Part shown: positions 26,716-35,340 of the stretch, piece after piece
Numbering within the stretch: position 1 is the first letter of the stretch
Layout of the letters: every line of letters begins with the position of its first letter
Assembly (NCBI RefSeq): GCF_009936045.1
Contig: NZ_QWEQ01000003.1
Coordinates: 1-64,000 of the forward strand
Length of the DNA: 64,000 nucleotides
Reading direction: 5' to 3'
DNA from: Emergencia sp. 1XD21-10
GTDB taxonomy: Bacteria > Bacillota > Clostridia > Peptostreptococcales > Anaerovoracaceae
The notes under the pieces: model-generated
What the model was told of the DNA's origin: nothing
Database searches by the model: none
What the model saw: only the letters and a program-made list of their open reading frames with translations
Program-made: the position numbers and the translations under genes

Positions 26716-26803
26716 TGGCGGAGAGTCAGGGATTCGAACCCTGGGTCCGGTTAAGGACACAGCATTTCGAGTGCTGCACGATCGACCACTCTGACAACTC
26801 TCC
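26716..26803 (-). tRNA. tRNA-Ser (anticodon CGA)
   Basis: The 88-base minus-strand sequence folds as a class II tRNA. GGAGAGT pairs with ACTCTCC, the anticodon loop CTCGAAA sits between CAGCA and TGCTG, a long variable arm is present, and the T-arm is GGGTTCGAATCCC. CCA is encoded. The anticodon CGA reads UCG serine codons. Confidence 0.93.
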
Positions 26804-26817
26804 AAAACAGCTTATTT

Positions 26818-26846
26818 ATTCTATCATAAATCCATTTAAGTTTCAA
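26818..26846 (-). promoter_or_regulatory. Promoter of tRNA-Ser
   Basis: TTGAAA (26846-26841), 17 bp, TAGAAT (26823-26818) on the minus strand, 15 bp before the tRNA. Confidence 0.65.
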
Positions 26847-26902
26847 CTAAATTCTACGATGCAAACACGGCAAACGCACAAAAACGTTCTATGCCAGCTA
26901 AC

Positions 26903-27114
26903 ATTGACAAATTTCTTTCACCCCGTGTATTTTTGTCAATAAACCATCAGTGCAGCAGGTCAAAAGCGCTCTTAAATCCCTTCAACTTTGTCAGAATTGA
27001 CAAAAAATCAAGAGTTTGTCAATCTTGTCAATATTAGAGCGTAAAATATGAACAAATCGGTATTTTAACGCACATTTATTGACAAAAATACAAAATATCC
27101 AAGAATTTGTCAAT
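26903..27114. repeat. Inverted-repeat array (ATTGACAAA type)
   Basis: The gap 26847-27116 is filled by copies of ATTGACAAA and its reverse complement. Clear units are 26903-26940 (38 bp), 26996-27032 (37 bp) and 27078-27114 (37 bp). An extra TTTGTCAAT half-site is at 27015-27023, a degenerate unit at about 26956-26995, and a separate GCGTAAAAT/ATTTTAACGC dyad at 27039-27071. The array stops 3 bp from the lipid kinase stop codon. It contains no ORF. Confidence 0.7.
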
Positions 27115-27116
27115 GT

Positions 27117-28106
27117 TCAATTTCTGAAAGCTTTTTCGTGCGTTTGTCGTGACGATGCAAAAACCATTGCAGCCTTCGGCACAATGAACCGCAGTCCATT
27201 AGGCACGATAGAAAATTCCACTTCTCCCGCAACCTGAATCTCTCCATCTGCACAAAGAATAAAATTTTGCGCCATAGGCGAAATCTTTAAGGCAGTACAC
27301 TGTTTCACCGTTATAACCTCTTCAATCCCTGGAATTTCTAAATGATTACCCTTCATATAGCTAGGAAACAGTTTGAGAAATTTCAGTCGAGATACATCGT
27401 GAATGATATTCAAATCAAAGACGCCGTCTGTCAACGCTGACTGCGGCGATGTTTTCAATCCGCCACCGCAAAAACTTCCGTTGGCAATTGCGCAAAGCAG
27501 CACTTCACCATCGATATGCACGGCATCGCGTTCTGTTAGATGCAGACAAATCCCCTTCTTTTTGATGAACATGCCAAGCACTGCCAAAAGATACGCAAGA
27601 CTGCCCGAAATCATCGGTTTCTTCTTCAGCCGTCCAGCCAGTTCTGCCACGTTGCAGTCAAAACCGATATTAAACATGTTAGCGCAGTACCGCGTTTGCG
27701 CTTTTCCGGCAATCACGCCGCTATATCGCATCAAATCCACCTGTGTATCCGCCCCCTCAAACTGTGCCTTGAGGTCGAGAAAGCTTCCCGCTTCAGGAAA
27801 ATTACGCACAAAATCATTGCCCGTTCCGATAGGCACACAACCTACTGCAATATTGTCAAATCCAAAACTGCCGTTGATTACCTCATTCAAAGTGCCGTCT
27901 CCGCCACAAGCGTAAAATCTAGCTTCTTTCCCCTGCAATTCCTGCGCAATTCGGCGAGCAGCAGTCTCACCGTCACCCTCTGCCTTTGTAATATATATCT
28001 CATACTGCATAGACAAAGCCTCGGCTGAGGCTTTAATATCCGCAATAAATCGTTCAATCCCTTTCCCCTGACCCGCAACCGGGTTCACAAAGAAATAGCT
28101 GATCAT
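27117..28106 (-). CDS. YegS/DagK-type lipid kinase
   Basis: A 329-residue diacylglycerol kinase-like protein with the catalytic ACGGDGTLNEVING and the following VPIGTGNDFVRNF, plus a C-terminal beta-sandwich (ILCADGEIQVAGEVEFSIVPNGLRF). The family phosphorylates diacylglycerol or related lipids at the membrane. It appears monocistronic and is divergent from the M29 gene at 28218. Confidence 0.92.
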   Translation of the reverse strand: MISYFFVNPVAGQGKGIERFIADIKASAEALSMQYEIYITKAEGDGETAARRIAQELQGKEARFYACGGDGTLNEVINGSFGFDNIAVGCVPIGTGNDFVRNFPEAGSFLDLKAQFEGADTQVDLMRYSGVIAGKAQTRYCANMFNIGFDCNVAELAGRLKKKPMISGSLAYLLAVLGMFIKKKGICLHLTERDAVHIDGEVLLCAIANGSFCGGGLKTSPQSALTDGVFDLNIIHDVSRLKFLKLFPSYMKGNHLEIPGIEEVITVKQCTALKISPMAQNFILCADGEIQVAGEVEFSIVPNGLRFIVPKAAMVFASSRQTHEKAFRN

Positions 28107-28217
28107 TATATGCTCCTTTATGTCATAAGTAGTTTTATTTTACGCTAATCTCCTTTTAATTACAAGGGGTTTCGGCTATAATATATCGAAGAAACAAAAA
28201 AACAAGGAGGTATCCCG

Positions 28218-29327
28218 ATGGATCCAAGAGACAAAAAATTGGCAGATTTGCTGATCAATTATTCCTGCGATATAAAACCGGACGAAAATATTTTAATCGA
28301 CTATGAAGGCGCTGCTTGCAAGCCTTTGATCAAGGAGCTGATTCGCAGCACCTACAAAGCCGGCGGCAGACCCTTTATCGCAATTACCGATAGCGAAATC
28401 AACCGTGAACTTCTGTTGGAATGCAGCGAAGAACAGGTCAAATTTAAAAACGACTATCTGCTTCACCAGATGAAAGGCATGGACGCTTTTATCGCGGTGC
28501 GCGGCGGTGATAACGCCTCCGAAATGGCGGATGTACCTTCCGAAAAACTGAATCTGCACAGCAAACTTATGCAGCCTTTGCAGGACTACCGAGTCAACAA
28601 AACTAAATGGTGTATTCTCAGATATCCAAACGCCGCGATGGCACAGCTTGCGGGCACCAGCCAGGAAGCTTTTTCGGAGTTTTTCTACAATGTCTGCACG
28701 CTGGACTATGCAAAGATGAGTAAAGCCATGAATCCGCTGGTAGAACTGCTAAACAAAACCGACAAAGTCCACATCAAAGGACCTGATACAGATTTGGAAT
28801 TTTCTATCAAGGGCATCGGCGCGGTCAAATGCGACGGCAAAGCCAATATTCCTGACGGCGAAGTCTATACCGCTCCTGTCAAGGACTCCATGAACGGCTA
28901 TATCACTTACAATACCGTCAGTCAGGAGCAGGGCTTTACCTTCGAAAACATTCGTTTCGACATCGAAAAAGGTCGCATCGTCAATGCGTCCGCCAACAAC
29001 ACCGAGCGAATCAATCAGCTTTTGGACACCGATGAAGGTGCAAGATATTTCGGAGAATTTGCCTTCGGTGTCAATCCTTACGTCCTGCATCCAATGAAGG
29101 ATACCCTTTTCGATGAAAAAATCGCCGGCAGCTTCCACCTGACGCCGGGTATGTGCTACGAAGATGCTCCAAACGGCAACGACTCCTCCGTCCACTGGGA
29201 TTTAGTCATGATTCAGCGTCCTGAATACGGCGGCGGCGAAATCTGGCTGGACGACGTCCTCGTGCGTAAAGACGGGCTCTTTGTTTTGCCAGAACTGAAA
29301 GGTCTCAACCCTGAAAACCTGAAATAG
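28218..29327 (+). CDS. M29 family aminopeptidase
   Basis: A 369-residue metalloaminopeptidase of the AmpS/PepS type. Likely metal ligands lie in GARYFGEFAFGVN, FDEKIAGSFHLTPG and NDSSVHWDLVMI. It releases N-terminal residues from peptides in the cytoplasm. It is closely similar to, and the same length as, the gene at 42269-43378, so the two are paralogues. A strong AAGGAGG site precedes the ATG, and it stands alone before a terminator. Confidence 0.92.
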   Translation: MDPRDKKLADLLINYSCDIKPDENILIDYEGAACKPLIKELIRSTYKAGGRPFIAITDSEINRELLLECSEEQVKFKNDYLLHQMKGMDAFIAVRGGDNASEMADVPSEKLNLHSKLMQPLQDYRVNKTKWCILRYPNAAMAQLAGTSQEAFSEFFYNVCTLDYAKMSKAMNPLVELLNKTDKVHIKGPDTDLEFSIKGIGAVKCDGKANIPDGEVYTAPVKDSMNGYITYNTVSQEQGFTFENIRFDIEKGRIVNASANNTERINQLLDTDEGARYFGEFAFGVNPYVLHPMKDTLFDEKIAGSFHLTPGMCYEDAPNGNDSSVHWDLVMIQRPEYGGGEIWLDDVLVRKDGLFVLPELKGLNPENLK

Positions 29328-29346
29328 CCAAAGTTTTAAAAGCCGC

Positions 29347-29396
29347 AGGGCGTCTGCAAAGGCAAACCATTGCCGAAAAACAGACGCCCCGTATTT
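29347..29396 (+). terminator. Terminator of the M29 gene
   Basis: GGGCGTCTG (29348-29356) pairs with CAGACGCCC (29381-29389), with an inner GGCAA/TTGCC stem, followed by GTATTTTAT. Confidence 0.75.
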
Positions 29397-29398
29397 TA

Positions 29399-30724
29399 TC
29401 ATTTTACTGCCAGCAGCTTCTCGCGGATTATTTTTTTCTGACTGTCGCTGAGCGGTATATTCGTATTTATCCAAATCGCTCTGTCACCATATTGAAGAAT
29501 CCACTTATTCTCTTTGCTGCCGCCTTCACCAACGGAAATATAAGTCTTTCCCCCATGAAATCCCTCATCTTCTATCTCGGAAAATTCCATGAATTCCCTC
29601 CGCGATTCTATCATCCACTGCACAAGCTTCCTGGCATTTCCAACATAGACTCTATATGAAAGAAAGTAATTTTCTTCATTGTTCGAAAAATCGTCGCATT
29701 CCATATACCGAATAAATGGCGTTCCACCTCTGTCGCAGTACCGGTCCGCATAGGCTGCCGTTTCGATGCCCAAATCTTCCATCGTAAGCGGCAATTCATC
29801 CAGGGAAACCATTTGGTAACTACCGTCAACCTGCACATATTCGCCACTCTCTGCGGTTTCTATAATTACACCAGTCACTGCCGAAGTCAGCACCACCAAT
29901 CCAATTCCAATCAATAAATAAGTTCCGTAATTCCCCTTCCTCGCTTTGCCAAATCTAGCGCTAAAAAAAGGAAACAGTATGATAAATAGCAGAATCACCG
30001 CAAACAGCGCCAACGTTGTTATCATCTCCGTTCGCTTTCCGCTGAAATAGGCGTCCAAAAGCTGTGCGCCCCAAATGCCGCCGAAAATATACAGCAGTAT
30101 AACCTTATCCAAGATTCGATTCAGCCGTTTCTTCCTATAATCCGGAGACTGACCGTCCGCGACAGCTTTTTTAGCCTTTAAATACCAATGCAGATAACTG
30201 CCTACCAACAACACAAGCACCAGCATAAGAAACGGCATACCGAATACAGCAAGAATTTCTCTGCTGCTCATTAAAGTACCATAATCAAAGTTCAATCTGA
30301 AATGCTTCATCCAAAGGCAAGAAAAAAATAAAGCGATAACCGGAAGCCAGAGATTCATCTTCTTTGCTTTGCGGTGAACTGCCGCAAGCTTCAATGCCGG
30401 ATCTGTATGAATAGGCGTTGCATCTAAATCATCAGTTTCAAAAATCTGAATCTTCCCATCGCTGAACATATGCCGCCAGCCAGCTGATTCACAGTACTCG
30501 ATAAATCTTGCGTTGTCGTAGTCATTGTCATCGGAATAAACCAGTTCTACACTGACTCTGACTTTCCGCAGCGCACTCCTGCGAAAGCCCAAACTTACGC
30601 CCGTCTTGCTAGTCAGCTGCCAGCCCTCAGCCGCTTTTTTCTCAAGAAATTCTGCCAGTGCGTCCAGTTCATTATATTCACAGGCAAAACGTACTGTCAT
30701 GGTGTTCATGTCTTTCAGTTTCAT
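29399..30724 (-). CDS. DUF2812 membrane protein of a PadR operon
   Basis: About 441 residues. The N-terminal domain (YNELDALAEFLEKKAAEGWQL ... RFIEYCESAGWRHM) is a DUF2812 domain, and the protein has about six membrane helices between residues 130 and 310 and an extracytoplasmic C-terminal domain. DUF2812 proteins are usually encoded next to PadR regulators; function is unknown. The ATG at 30724 follows AGGAGAGGTGAG and sits 4 bp after the padR stop. Confidence 0.8.
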   Translation of the reverse strand: MKLKDMNTMTVRFACEYNELDALAEFLEKKAAEGWQLTSKTGVSLGFRRSALRKVRVSVELVYSDDNDYDNARFIEYCESAGWRHMFSDGKIQIFETDDLDATPIHTDPALKLAAVHRKAKKMNLWLPVIALFFSCLWMKHFRLNFDYGTLMSSREILAVFGMPFLMLVLVLLVGSYLHWYLKAKKAVADGQSPDYRKKRLNRILDKVILLYIFGGIWGAQLLDAYFSGKRTEMITTLALFAVILLFIILFPFFSARFGKARKGNYGTYLLIGIGLVVLTSAVTGVIIETAESGEYVQVDGSYQMVSLDELPLTMEDLGIETAAYADRYCDRGGTPFIRYMECDDFSNNEENYFLSYRVYVGNARKLVQWMIESRREFMEFSEIEDEGFHGGKTYISVGEGGSKENKWILQYGDRAIWINTNIPLSDSQKKIIREKLLAVK

Positions 30725-30728
30725 CTTC

Positions 30729-31052
30729 TCACCTCTCCTCCTCGTAATACTTTTCAAAATCCGAAACCAGCAGCTGATGCCGCTGATGCTCCTGCAAGAG
30801 CCGCTTCTTTCCTTCCTCTGTCATACGATAGCTTCGCTTTCCCCCTGCCACTTTGCCTGTGGTCTCTTCAATCAGACCTTCTTTTTGAAAATCACCAAGA
30901 AGCGCGTACAATGTGCCCGGTCCCAGGCGAACGCGTCCGTCAGTCATCACTCTGACAGCCTCCATTACGTCAACGCCGCAAAGTTCCTGCTGGAGCGCAA
31001 GGAGTACATAATACATCTGTTCCGTTAAGGTTTTAAATTTTTCCCGCGGCAT
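30729..31052 (-). CDS. PadR-family transcriptional regulator
   Basis: A 107-residue winged-helix protein (RVRLGPGTLYALLGDFQKEGLIEE; KRSYRMTEEGKKRL) of the short PadR class. It likely represses itself and the DUF2812 gene through the 35-bp palindrome in its leader. Confidence 0.9.
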   Translation of the reverse strand: MPREKFKTLTEQMYYVLLALQQELCGVDVMEAVRVMTDGRVRLGPGTLYALLGDFQKEGLIEETTGKVAGGKRSYRMTEEGKKRLLQEHQRHQLLVSDFEKYYEEER

Positions 31053-31083
31053 GATTTCATAATTCCTTTCTCAGTCCCATCTC

Positions 31084-31118
31084 ATCATATCGAATATCGT
31101 ATCGATATTCGATATGAT
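31084..31118 (-). promoter_or_regulatory. PadR operator: perfect 35-bp palindrome
   Basis: Two perfect 16-bp arms (ATCATATCGAATATCG and its reverse complement) flank a 3-bp TAT spacer. The site lies between the promoter and the padR start, the classical place for a PadR repressor. Confidence 0.8.
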
Positions 31119-31127
31119 TGTAGCTAC

Positions 31128-31156
31128 AGTATACACCAGCGATGAAAGTATGTCAA
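31128..31156 (-). promoter_or_regulatory. Promoter of the padR operon
   Basis: TTGACA (31156-31151), 17 bp, TATACT (31133-31128) on the minus strand, just upstream of the palindrome. Confidence 0.75.
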
Positions 31157-31175
31157 CTGATATTGGCACCGTATC

Positions 31176-31422
31176 CTTAACCTAAAATAGAATTTCTTTT
31201 AAAAAATGTATAAGAAGATTCCATGCCGCATCTGTCAACTCGGTTTTCATCGCACTTTAGCAATAGTTTAGCTGCGGTTTCAACCAAATTCATTCTCAAA
31301 ACTTGCATCTGGCGCAAGTTTCAAAGAAATTTTCCTAATGTCTTACATTCTACGCAAGGCAGCTCCCTTAGACGAGTTATCTTCTTATACATTTTTTTAG
31401 AAAAATCGAGGTTTAAGTTAAA
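31176..31422. repeat. Inverted-repeat array (CTTAACC/CTTATAC type), second copy
   Basis: Outer 39-bp units at 31176-31214 (CTTAACCTAAAA... to ...GTATAAG) and 31384-31422 (CTTATACAT... to ...TTAAGTTAAA) are inverted to each other. The outer units start 208 bp apart, against 207 bp in the array at 10588-10833. Internal units are degenerate; the middle has a hairpin ACTTGC/GCAAGT near 31301-31318. The rest of the 31119-31535 gap holds only the padR promoter and about 110 bp without recognisable features. Confidence 0.65.
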
Positions 31423-31535
31423 AAAGCAGTGCATCAGCAAAGACAGGAAACCATAGAAAAAAACCTCAAAAAAGCCCATACGCCCCAAGGATTCCCCCGG
31501 AGCGCATGAACCAGTTATTTTACAGGACAACAATC

Positions 31536-33035
31536 CTATAACGCATATAAATTTTTAAACTTCTTTTCCAGATAATCTATATAATAAGCCGGATTAAATG
31601 GCTTTCCGCAGGTCATCTGAATCAGTTCATCCGCTGTGTACAGCATGCCGTGACGATAGATTTTTTCAGTCAGCCACTGACGCACCGGTACGAAGTCGCC
31701 TTTTTCGCAACAAGCATCCACATCGACAGCCTCACGCAGCACCGCGTAAATCTGTGCGGAATAGGCTGTTCCCAAAGCGTAGCTCGGGAAGTATCCAAAG
31801 GCGCCGCCTGCCCAGTGCGCATCTTGCAACACGCCGCGAGTATCATCCGGCACATCGATGCCCAGATATTCCTTATATAAACGATTCCATTCTGCAGGCA
31901 GTTCGCTGACGGAAAGCGTGCCGTCGAACATCCGCTTTTCAATTTCATAACGCACCATAACGTGGAGCGCATAGGTCAGTTCATCTGCGTCAGTACGTAT
32001 CAAAGATGGTTTTGCCACATTGACAGCCCGATAAAACGCTTCAGCTGTCACATCCTTCATCTGCGCAGGAAACAATTCCTTCACCTTTGGAAAAATCAAC
32101 TGACAAAACGGCAAACTGCGCCCGATGTAGTTTTCCCAAAGGCGGGACTGCGACTCATGGATTGCCGTGGTAGCTCCTGCTCCCAGTACTGAAAACTGCA
32201 GTGCATCGTCTATCGACAATTCATACATACCATGACCGCTTTCATGAATGACGCTGTACAAATTACTAGTCAAATCCTCTTCCAGATATTTGGTCGTAAT
32301 ACGCACATCATTCTTAGAAAACTCAATCGTAAAAGGATGTTCAGTCTCCCGCAGGATGCAGCGTTCTTTGTCAATTCCCATCACATCCATCACATATTCT
32401 GACAGTTCCTTCTGTGTTTCTATATCAAAAGGTCCTGTCAGAAACGAGGTGTCCGGCTGCTGCACCGCGCCTACCGACTGAATCAGAGGCACCAATTTTT
32501 CCCGCAGCGCGTCAAAGAAAGGATCCATCTGCGCCTTCGTCATGCCCTTTTCAAATTCGTTGAGCAGTGTATCATACACATCGCCGCCCGGATTGATGTA
32601 TTCGGCGTAGCGTTTTTTCATTGCAATCAGCTTCTCAAGATGCGGCGCGAAAATCGAAAAGTCATTGTTCTTCTTCGCCACTTCCCAGTAGTGATTCGCT
32701 TTGGTCTGCGCTTCCTCCATGGCGACAACCTCTTCCTTTGGAACCTTCGCCATCTTCACCTGCTCCTCGTTAAGCTCCTCAACTTCACGGCGCGTCTGAA
32801 AATCCAGTTCCTGCCGCTGTCCATACAAATCCTCTAATAAAGTCTTAAACTCCGGATTCACAGTCAGACTGTAAATTTCCCCGCTGAGCACACCTGTCGT
32901 TGCACTCATAGACTCTGCCGCACCCGCCGGCATGGATGTAGAAGCATCATAGAACAGAAGGCTGGCAGCATGATTGTATGCCTTCAGCTTTTTTTGATGT
33001 TCCTTCAAGACTTTTACTTTATCATCTAAATTCAT
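31536..33035 (-). CDS. M32 carboxypeptidase (Taq type)
   Basis: About 500 residues with the zinc motif VIHESGHGMYE and family motifs DEVTYALHVMVR-like (TDADELTYALHVMVRYEIE) and the end motif FNPAYYIDYLEKKF. It removes C-terminal residues from peptides. The ATG at 33035 follows GAGGAGGAAACAGCA; earlier in-frame codons back to 33110 run into the repeat array. Likely monocistronic. Confidence 0.93.
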   Translation of the reverse strand: MNLDDKVKVLKEHQKKLKAYNHAASLLFYDASTSMPAGAAESMSATTGVLSGEIYSLTVNPEFKTLLEDLYGQRQELDFQTRREVEELNEEQVKMAKVPKEEVVAMEEAQTKANHYWEVAKKNNDFSIFAPHLEKLIAMKKRYAEYINPGGDVYDTLLNEFEKGMTKAQMDPFFDALREKLVPLIQSVGAVQQPDTSFLTGPFDIETQKELSEYVMDVMGIDKERCILRETEHPFTIEFSKNDVRITTKYLEEDLTSNLYSVIHESGHGMYELSIDDALQFSVLGAGATTAIHESQSRLWENYIGRSLPFCQLIFPKVKELFPAQMKDVTAEAFYRAVNVAKPSLIRTDADELTYALHVMVRYEIEKRMFDGTLSVSELPAEWNRLYKEYLGIDVPDDTRGVLQDAHWAGGAFGYFPSYALGTAYSAQIYAVLREAVDVDACCEKGDFVPVRQWLTEKIYRHGMLYTADELIQMTCGKPFNPAYYIDYLEKKFKNLYAL

Positions 33036-33058
33036 TGCTGTTTCCTCCTCTTTCATCG

Positions 33059-33359
33059 GTTGTGTAAAACCCTTCTTTCTCTGGTTAATTGCACAACTCA
33101 TCATCGACAAGGTTGTGTAGAATCCCTAGATTTATCCCAATTTTACACAACTTGAACTACAACAGTTCTCTTTTCAAAGAAAAAGTTGTGCAATCTATAG
33201 AAAAAGAATATCCGTTGCACAACTATCTTCAGAAATCTTTACTAACATTGGGCTTAATAACGTGGAAGTTGTGCAATTTCATATTTTTCCATTGGTTTTA
33301 CACAACATAACCAACAAAGAGCTGTGCAAAACCAGAAATAATTCCAAATTCTGCACAAC
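33059..33359. repeat. Five-unit phased inverted-repeat array (GTTGTGCAAAA type)
   Basis: Ten half-sites alternate strictly in orientation and form five units of 39-40 bp: 33059-33097, 33112-33151, 33185-33223, 33268-33306 and 33321-33359. Each begins GTTGTGyAAAA-like (GCTGTGCAAAA in the last) and ends with the inverse. Starts are 53, 73, 83 and 53 bp apart, near 5, 7, 8 and 5 helical turns. Intervening sequences are unrelated. The array fills the gap between oppF (24 bp from its stop) and the M32 start. Confidence 0.85.
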
Positions 33360-33382
33360 CTTTGTCAAATACGGCAAGTACT

Positions 33383-34336
33383 TTACGCTTTACAGCATGC
33401 AACAAAATGTCCCGGCTCTCTTTCCTCAAACGGAATATCAGCAGCGCGGCATTCATCACTTGCAAACGGGCATCTGTTCGCAAAACGACAGCCCGGTTTC
33501 GGATTAATCGGATTGGAAACTTCACCCTTGATAACTTCGATTTTCTTCCCCTTCATCTCGATGCTAGGCACCGGAATCGCAGACAGCAACGCCTTTGTGT
33601 ACGGATGAATCGGATTTTTAAACAGTTCCTTGGATGGCGCTAGTTCCACACACTGACCCAGATACATAACAGCAATCTGGTCGGAGATGTGACGTACAAC
33701 AGAAAGGTCATGGGTAATGAACATATAAGTCAGATTTCGTTCATCCTGCAAATCCATCAAAAGGTTCAGAATCTGTGCCTGAATGGATACGTCCAGCGCG
33801 GAAACCGGCTCATCGCAGACGATAAACTTCGGATTTAGCGCTAGGGCTCTTGCCACACCAATTCTCTGGCGGCGACCGCCGTCCAGTTCATGCGGATATG
33901 CGCCGGAAAGTCTTTCTGCAAGACCTACCGTTTCCATAAGCTCAGAAACCTTGTCAAAAACTTCCGCTCTGCTGCCGCAGGCTTTGTTAATAATGAGTGG
34001 TTCTGCAATCAACTCCTGCACACTCATGCGTGGATTCAGGCTGGAATACGGATCCTGAAAAATCATCTGCATATCCTGTCGGATTTTATGAATCTGTTTA
34101 TGCTTATAATTCGTAATATCGTTTCCATCGAAGATAATTTTACCATCGGTCGGCGTATGGAGTTTCAAAACAGTCCGTCCCAGCGTGGACTTTCCGCAGC
34201 CGGATTCGCCTACAACGCCCAGGGTTTCCCCTTCGTTGATAGACAGCGTAACGCCGTCCACTGCGTGAAGCTGTACCCCTTTGGATATATCAAAGTACTT
34301 CTTGAGGTTTTGTAATTCTATTAACGGTTTTCCCAC
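33383..34336 (-). CDS. oppF: Oligopeptide ABC transporter ATPase OppF
   Basis: A 317-residue ATPase: Walker A GESGCGKST, signature in the variant form ELDGGRRQRIGVARAL, Walker B FIVCDEP, switch His, and a C-terminal oligopeptide domain with Cys residues (GCRFANRCPFASDEC) that may bind an Fe-S cluster. It pairs with OppD, encoded 2 bp upstream. Confidence 0.93.
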   Translation of the reverse strand: MGKPLIELQNLKKYFDISKGVQLHAVDGVTLSINEGETLGVVGESGCGKSTLGRTVLKLHTPTDGKIIFDGNDITNYKHKQIHKIRQDMQMIFQDPYSSLNPRMSVQELIAEPLIINKACGSRAEVFDKVSELMETVGLAERLSGAYPHELDGGRRQRIGVARALALNPKFIVCDEPVSALDVSIQAQILNLLMDLQDERNLTYMFITHDLSVVRHISDQIAVMYLGQCVELAPSKELFKNPIHPYTKALLSAIPVPSIEMKGKKIEVIKGEVSNPINPKPGCRFANRCPFASDECRAADIPFEEREPGHFVACCKA

Positions 34337-34338
34337 GA

Positions 34339-35325
34339 TTATACCTCCTTCACCAGGTTCTCAAAGAGATGGCATCTAATTTTATGCGTGCCGGAAACAG
34401 CTTCTTCCGGATGAACTTCTCTGCACTGTTCCGTGCACTTTGGACATCTCGGTGAGAAATAGCAGCCGCTTGGCAGGGCGGTCGGATCAGGCATCATGCC
34501 GTCAATCGGATGCAGTCTTTCTTCCTCTTCCTCAAGGTTTGGAATGGAGCCAAACAAGCCGGCGGTATACGGATGATGGGCATCGCCAGTAAAAATATCT
34601 TCCACTGTACCGTACTCGATGATTTCACCGGCATACATAACAGCCACCTTATCACAGGTCTGTGCGACAATCCCAAGGTCATGGGTGATCATTATCATAG
34701 CCATATCCAGCTTTTCCTTCAGTTCCTGCATCATAGCCAGTACCTGCGCCTGAATGGTTACATCCAAGGCGGTAGTCGGTTCGTCTGCAATGAGAAGTCC
34801 CGGATTGCAGGCAAGGGCGATGGCGATGACAACACGCTGTTTCATCCCGCCGGAGAACTGGTGCGGATAATCTTTTTTTCTGGCAGCTGGAATGCCTACA
34901 AGCTCCAGTACTTCTTCCACTCGAGCATCGATCACTTCCTTGCTTCTACCCTGGTCATCATGGAGCTGTAGAGACTCTGCAATCTGATCCCCTACAGTCA
35001 AAACCGGATTCAGCGCCGTCATTGGATCCTGGAAAATCATAGACACCTTCTCGCCACGGATTTTCTGCATTTCTTTCTCGGAAAGTTCCAGTACGTTTCT
35101 ACCCTCTAGTGCAATGCTGCCATTTGTAATCTGTGCCGTACGCTCCGGCAGCAGACGGAGAATGGAAAGTGCCGTCGTCGTCTTTCCTGCGCCGGTTTCT
35201 CCCACCAACCCCAGGGTTTCTCCTTTATCCAGATCAAAGGAGATGTTGTTGACTGCGTAAACTGTTTCCAAATCCGTCTTATAGATCACTTCCAGGTCCT
35301 TCACCTGTAAGAATTTTTCTTTCAT
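34339..35325 (-). CDS. oppD: Oligopeptide ABC transporter ATPase OppD
   Basis: About 328 residues with Walker [10 protein letters not shown], signature [15 protein letters not shown], Walker B LLIADEP and the C-terminal Cys-rich motif ([14 protein letters not shown]). The ATG at 35325 follows GGAGGGATATAAG; the ATG at 35340 includes that ribosome site. It drives peptide import with OppF. Confidence 0.94.
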   Translation of the reverse strand: MKEKFLQVKDLEVIYKTDLETVYAVNNISFDLDKGETLGLVGETGAGKTTTALSILRLLPERTAQITNGSIALEGRNVLELSEKEMQKIRGEKVSMIFQDPMTALNPVLTVGDQIAESLQLHDDQGRSKEVIDARVEEVLELVGIPAARKKDYPHQFSGGMKQRVVIAIALACNPGLLIADEPTTALDVTIQAQVLAMMQELKEKLDMAMIMITHDLGIVAQTCDKVAVMYAGEIIEYGTVEDIFTGDAHHPYTAGLFGSIPNLEEEEERLHPIDGMMPDPTALPSGCYFSPRCPKCTEQCREVHPEEAVSGTHKIRCHLFENLVKEV

Positions 35326-35340
35326 CTTATATCCCTCCAT

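Noticed and set aside
27078-27114. A promoter (TTGACA-like) for the region after the lipid kinase
   Set aside because: The TTGACA words occur in both orientations as paired half-sites and lack matching -10 boxes at 16-18 bp.
33059-33359. CRISPR array
   Set aside because: The repeats are 10-12 bp and alternate in orientation, spacing follows fixed but unequal steps, and no cas gene is present.
33059-33359. A five-hairpin structured RNA or a stack of terminators
   Set aside because: Some unit arms mismatch at the same base without compensation, linkers and loops are not conserved, no T-runs follow the stems, and the two copies have opposite orientation relative to transcription. RNA cannot be fully excluded.
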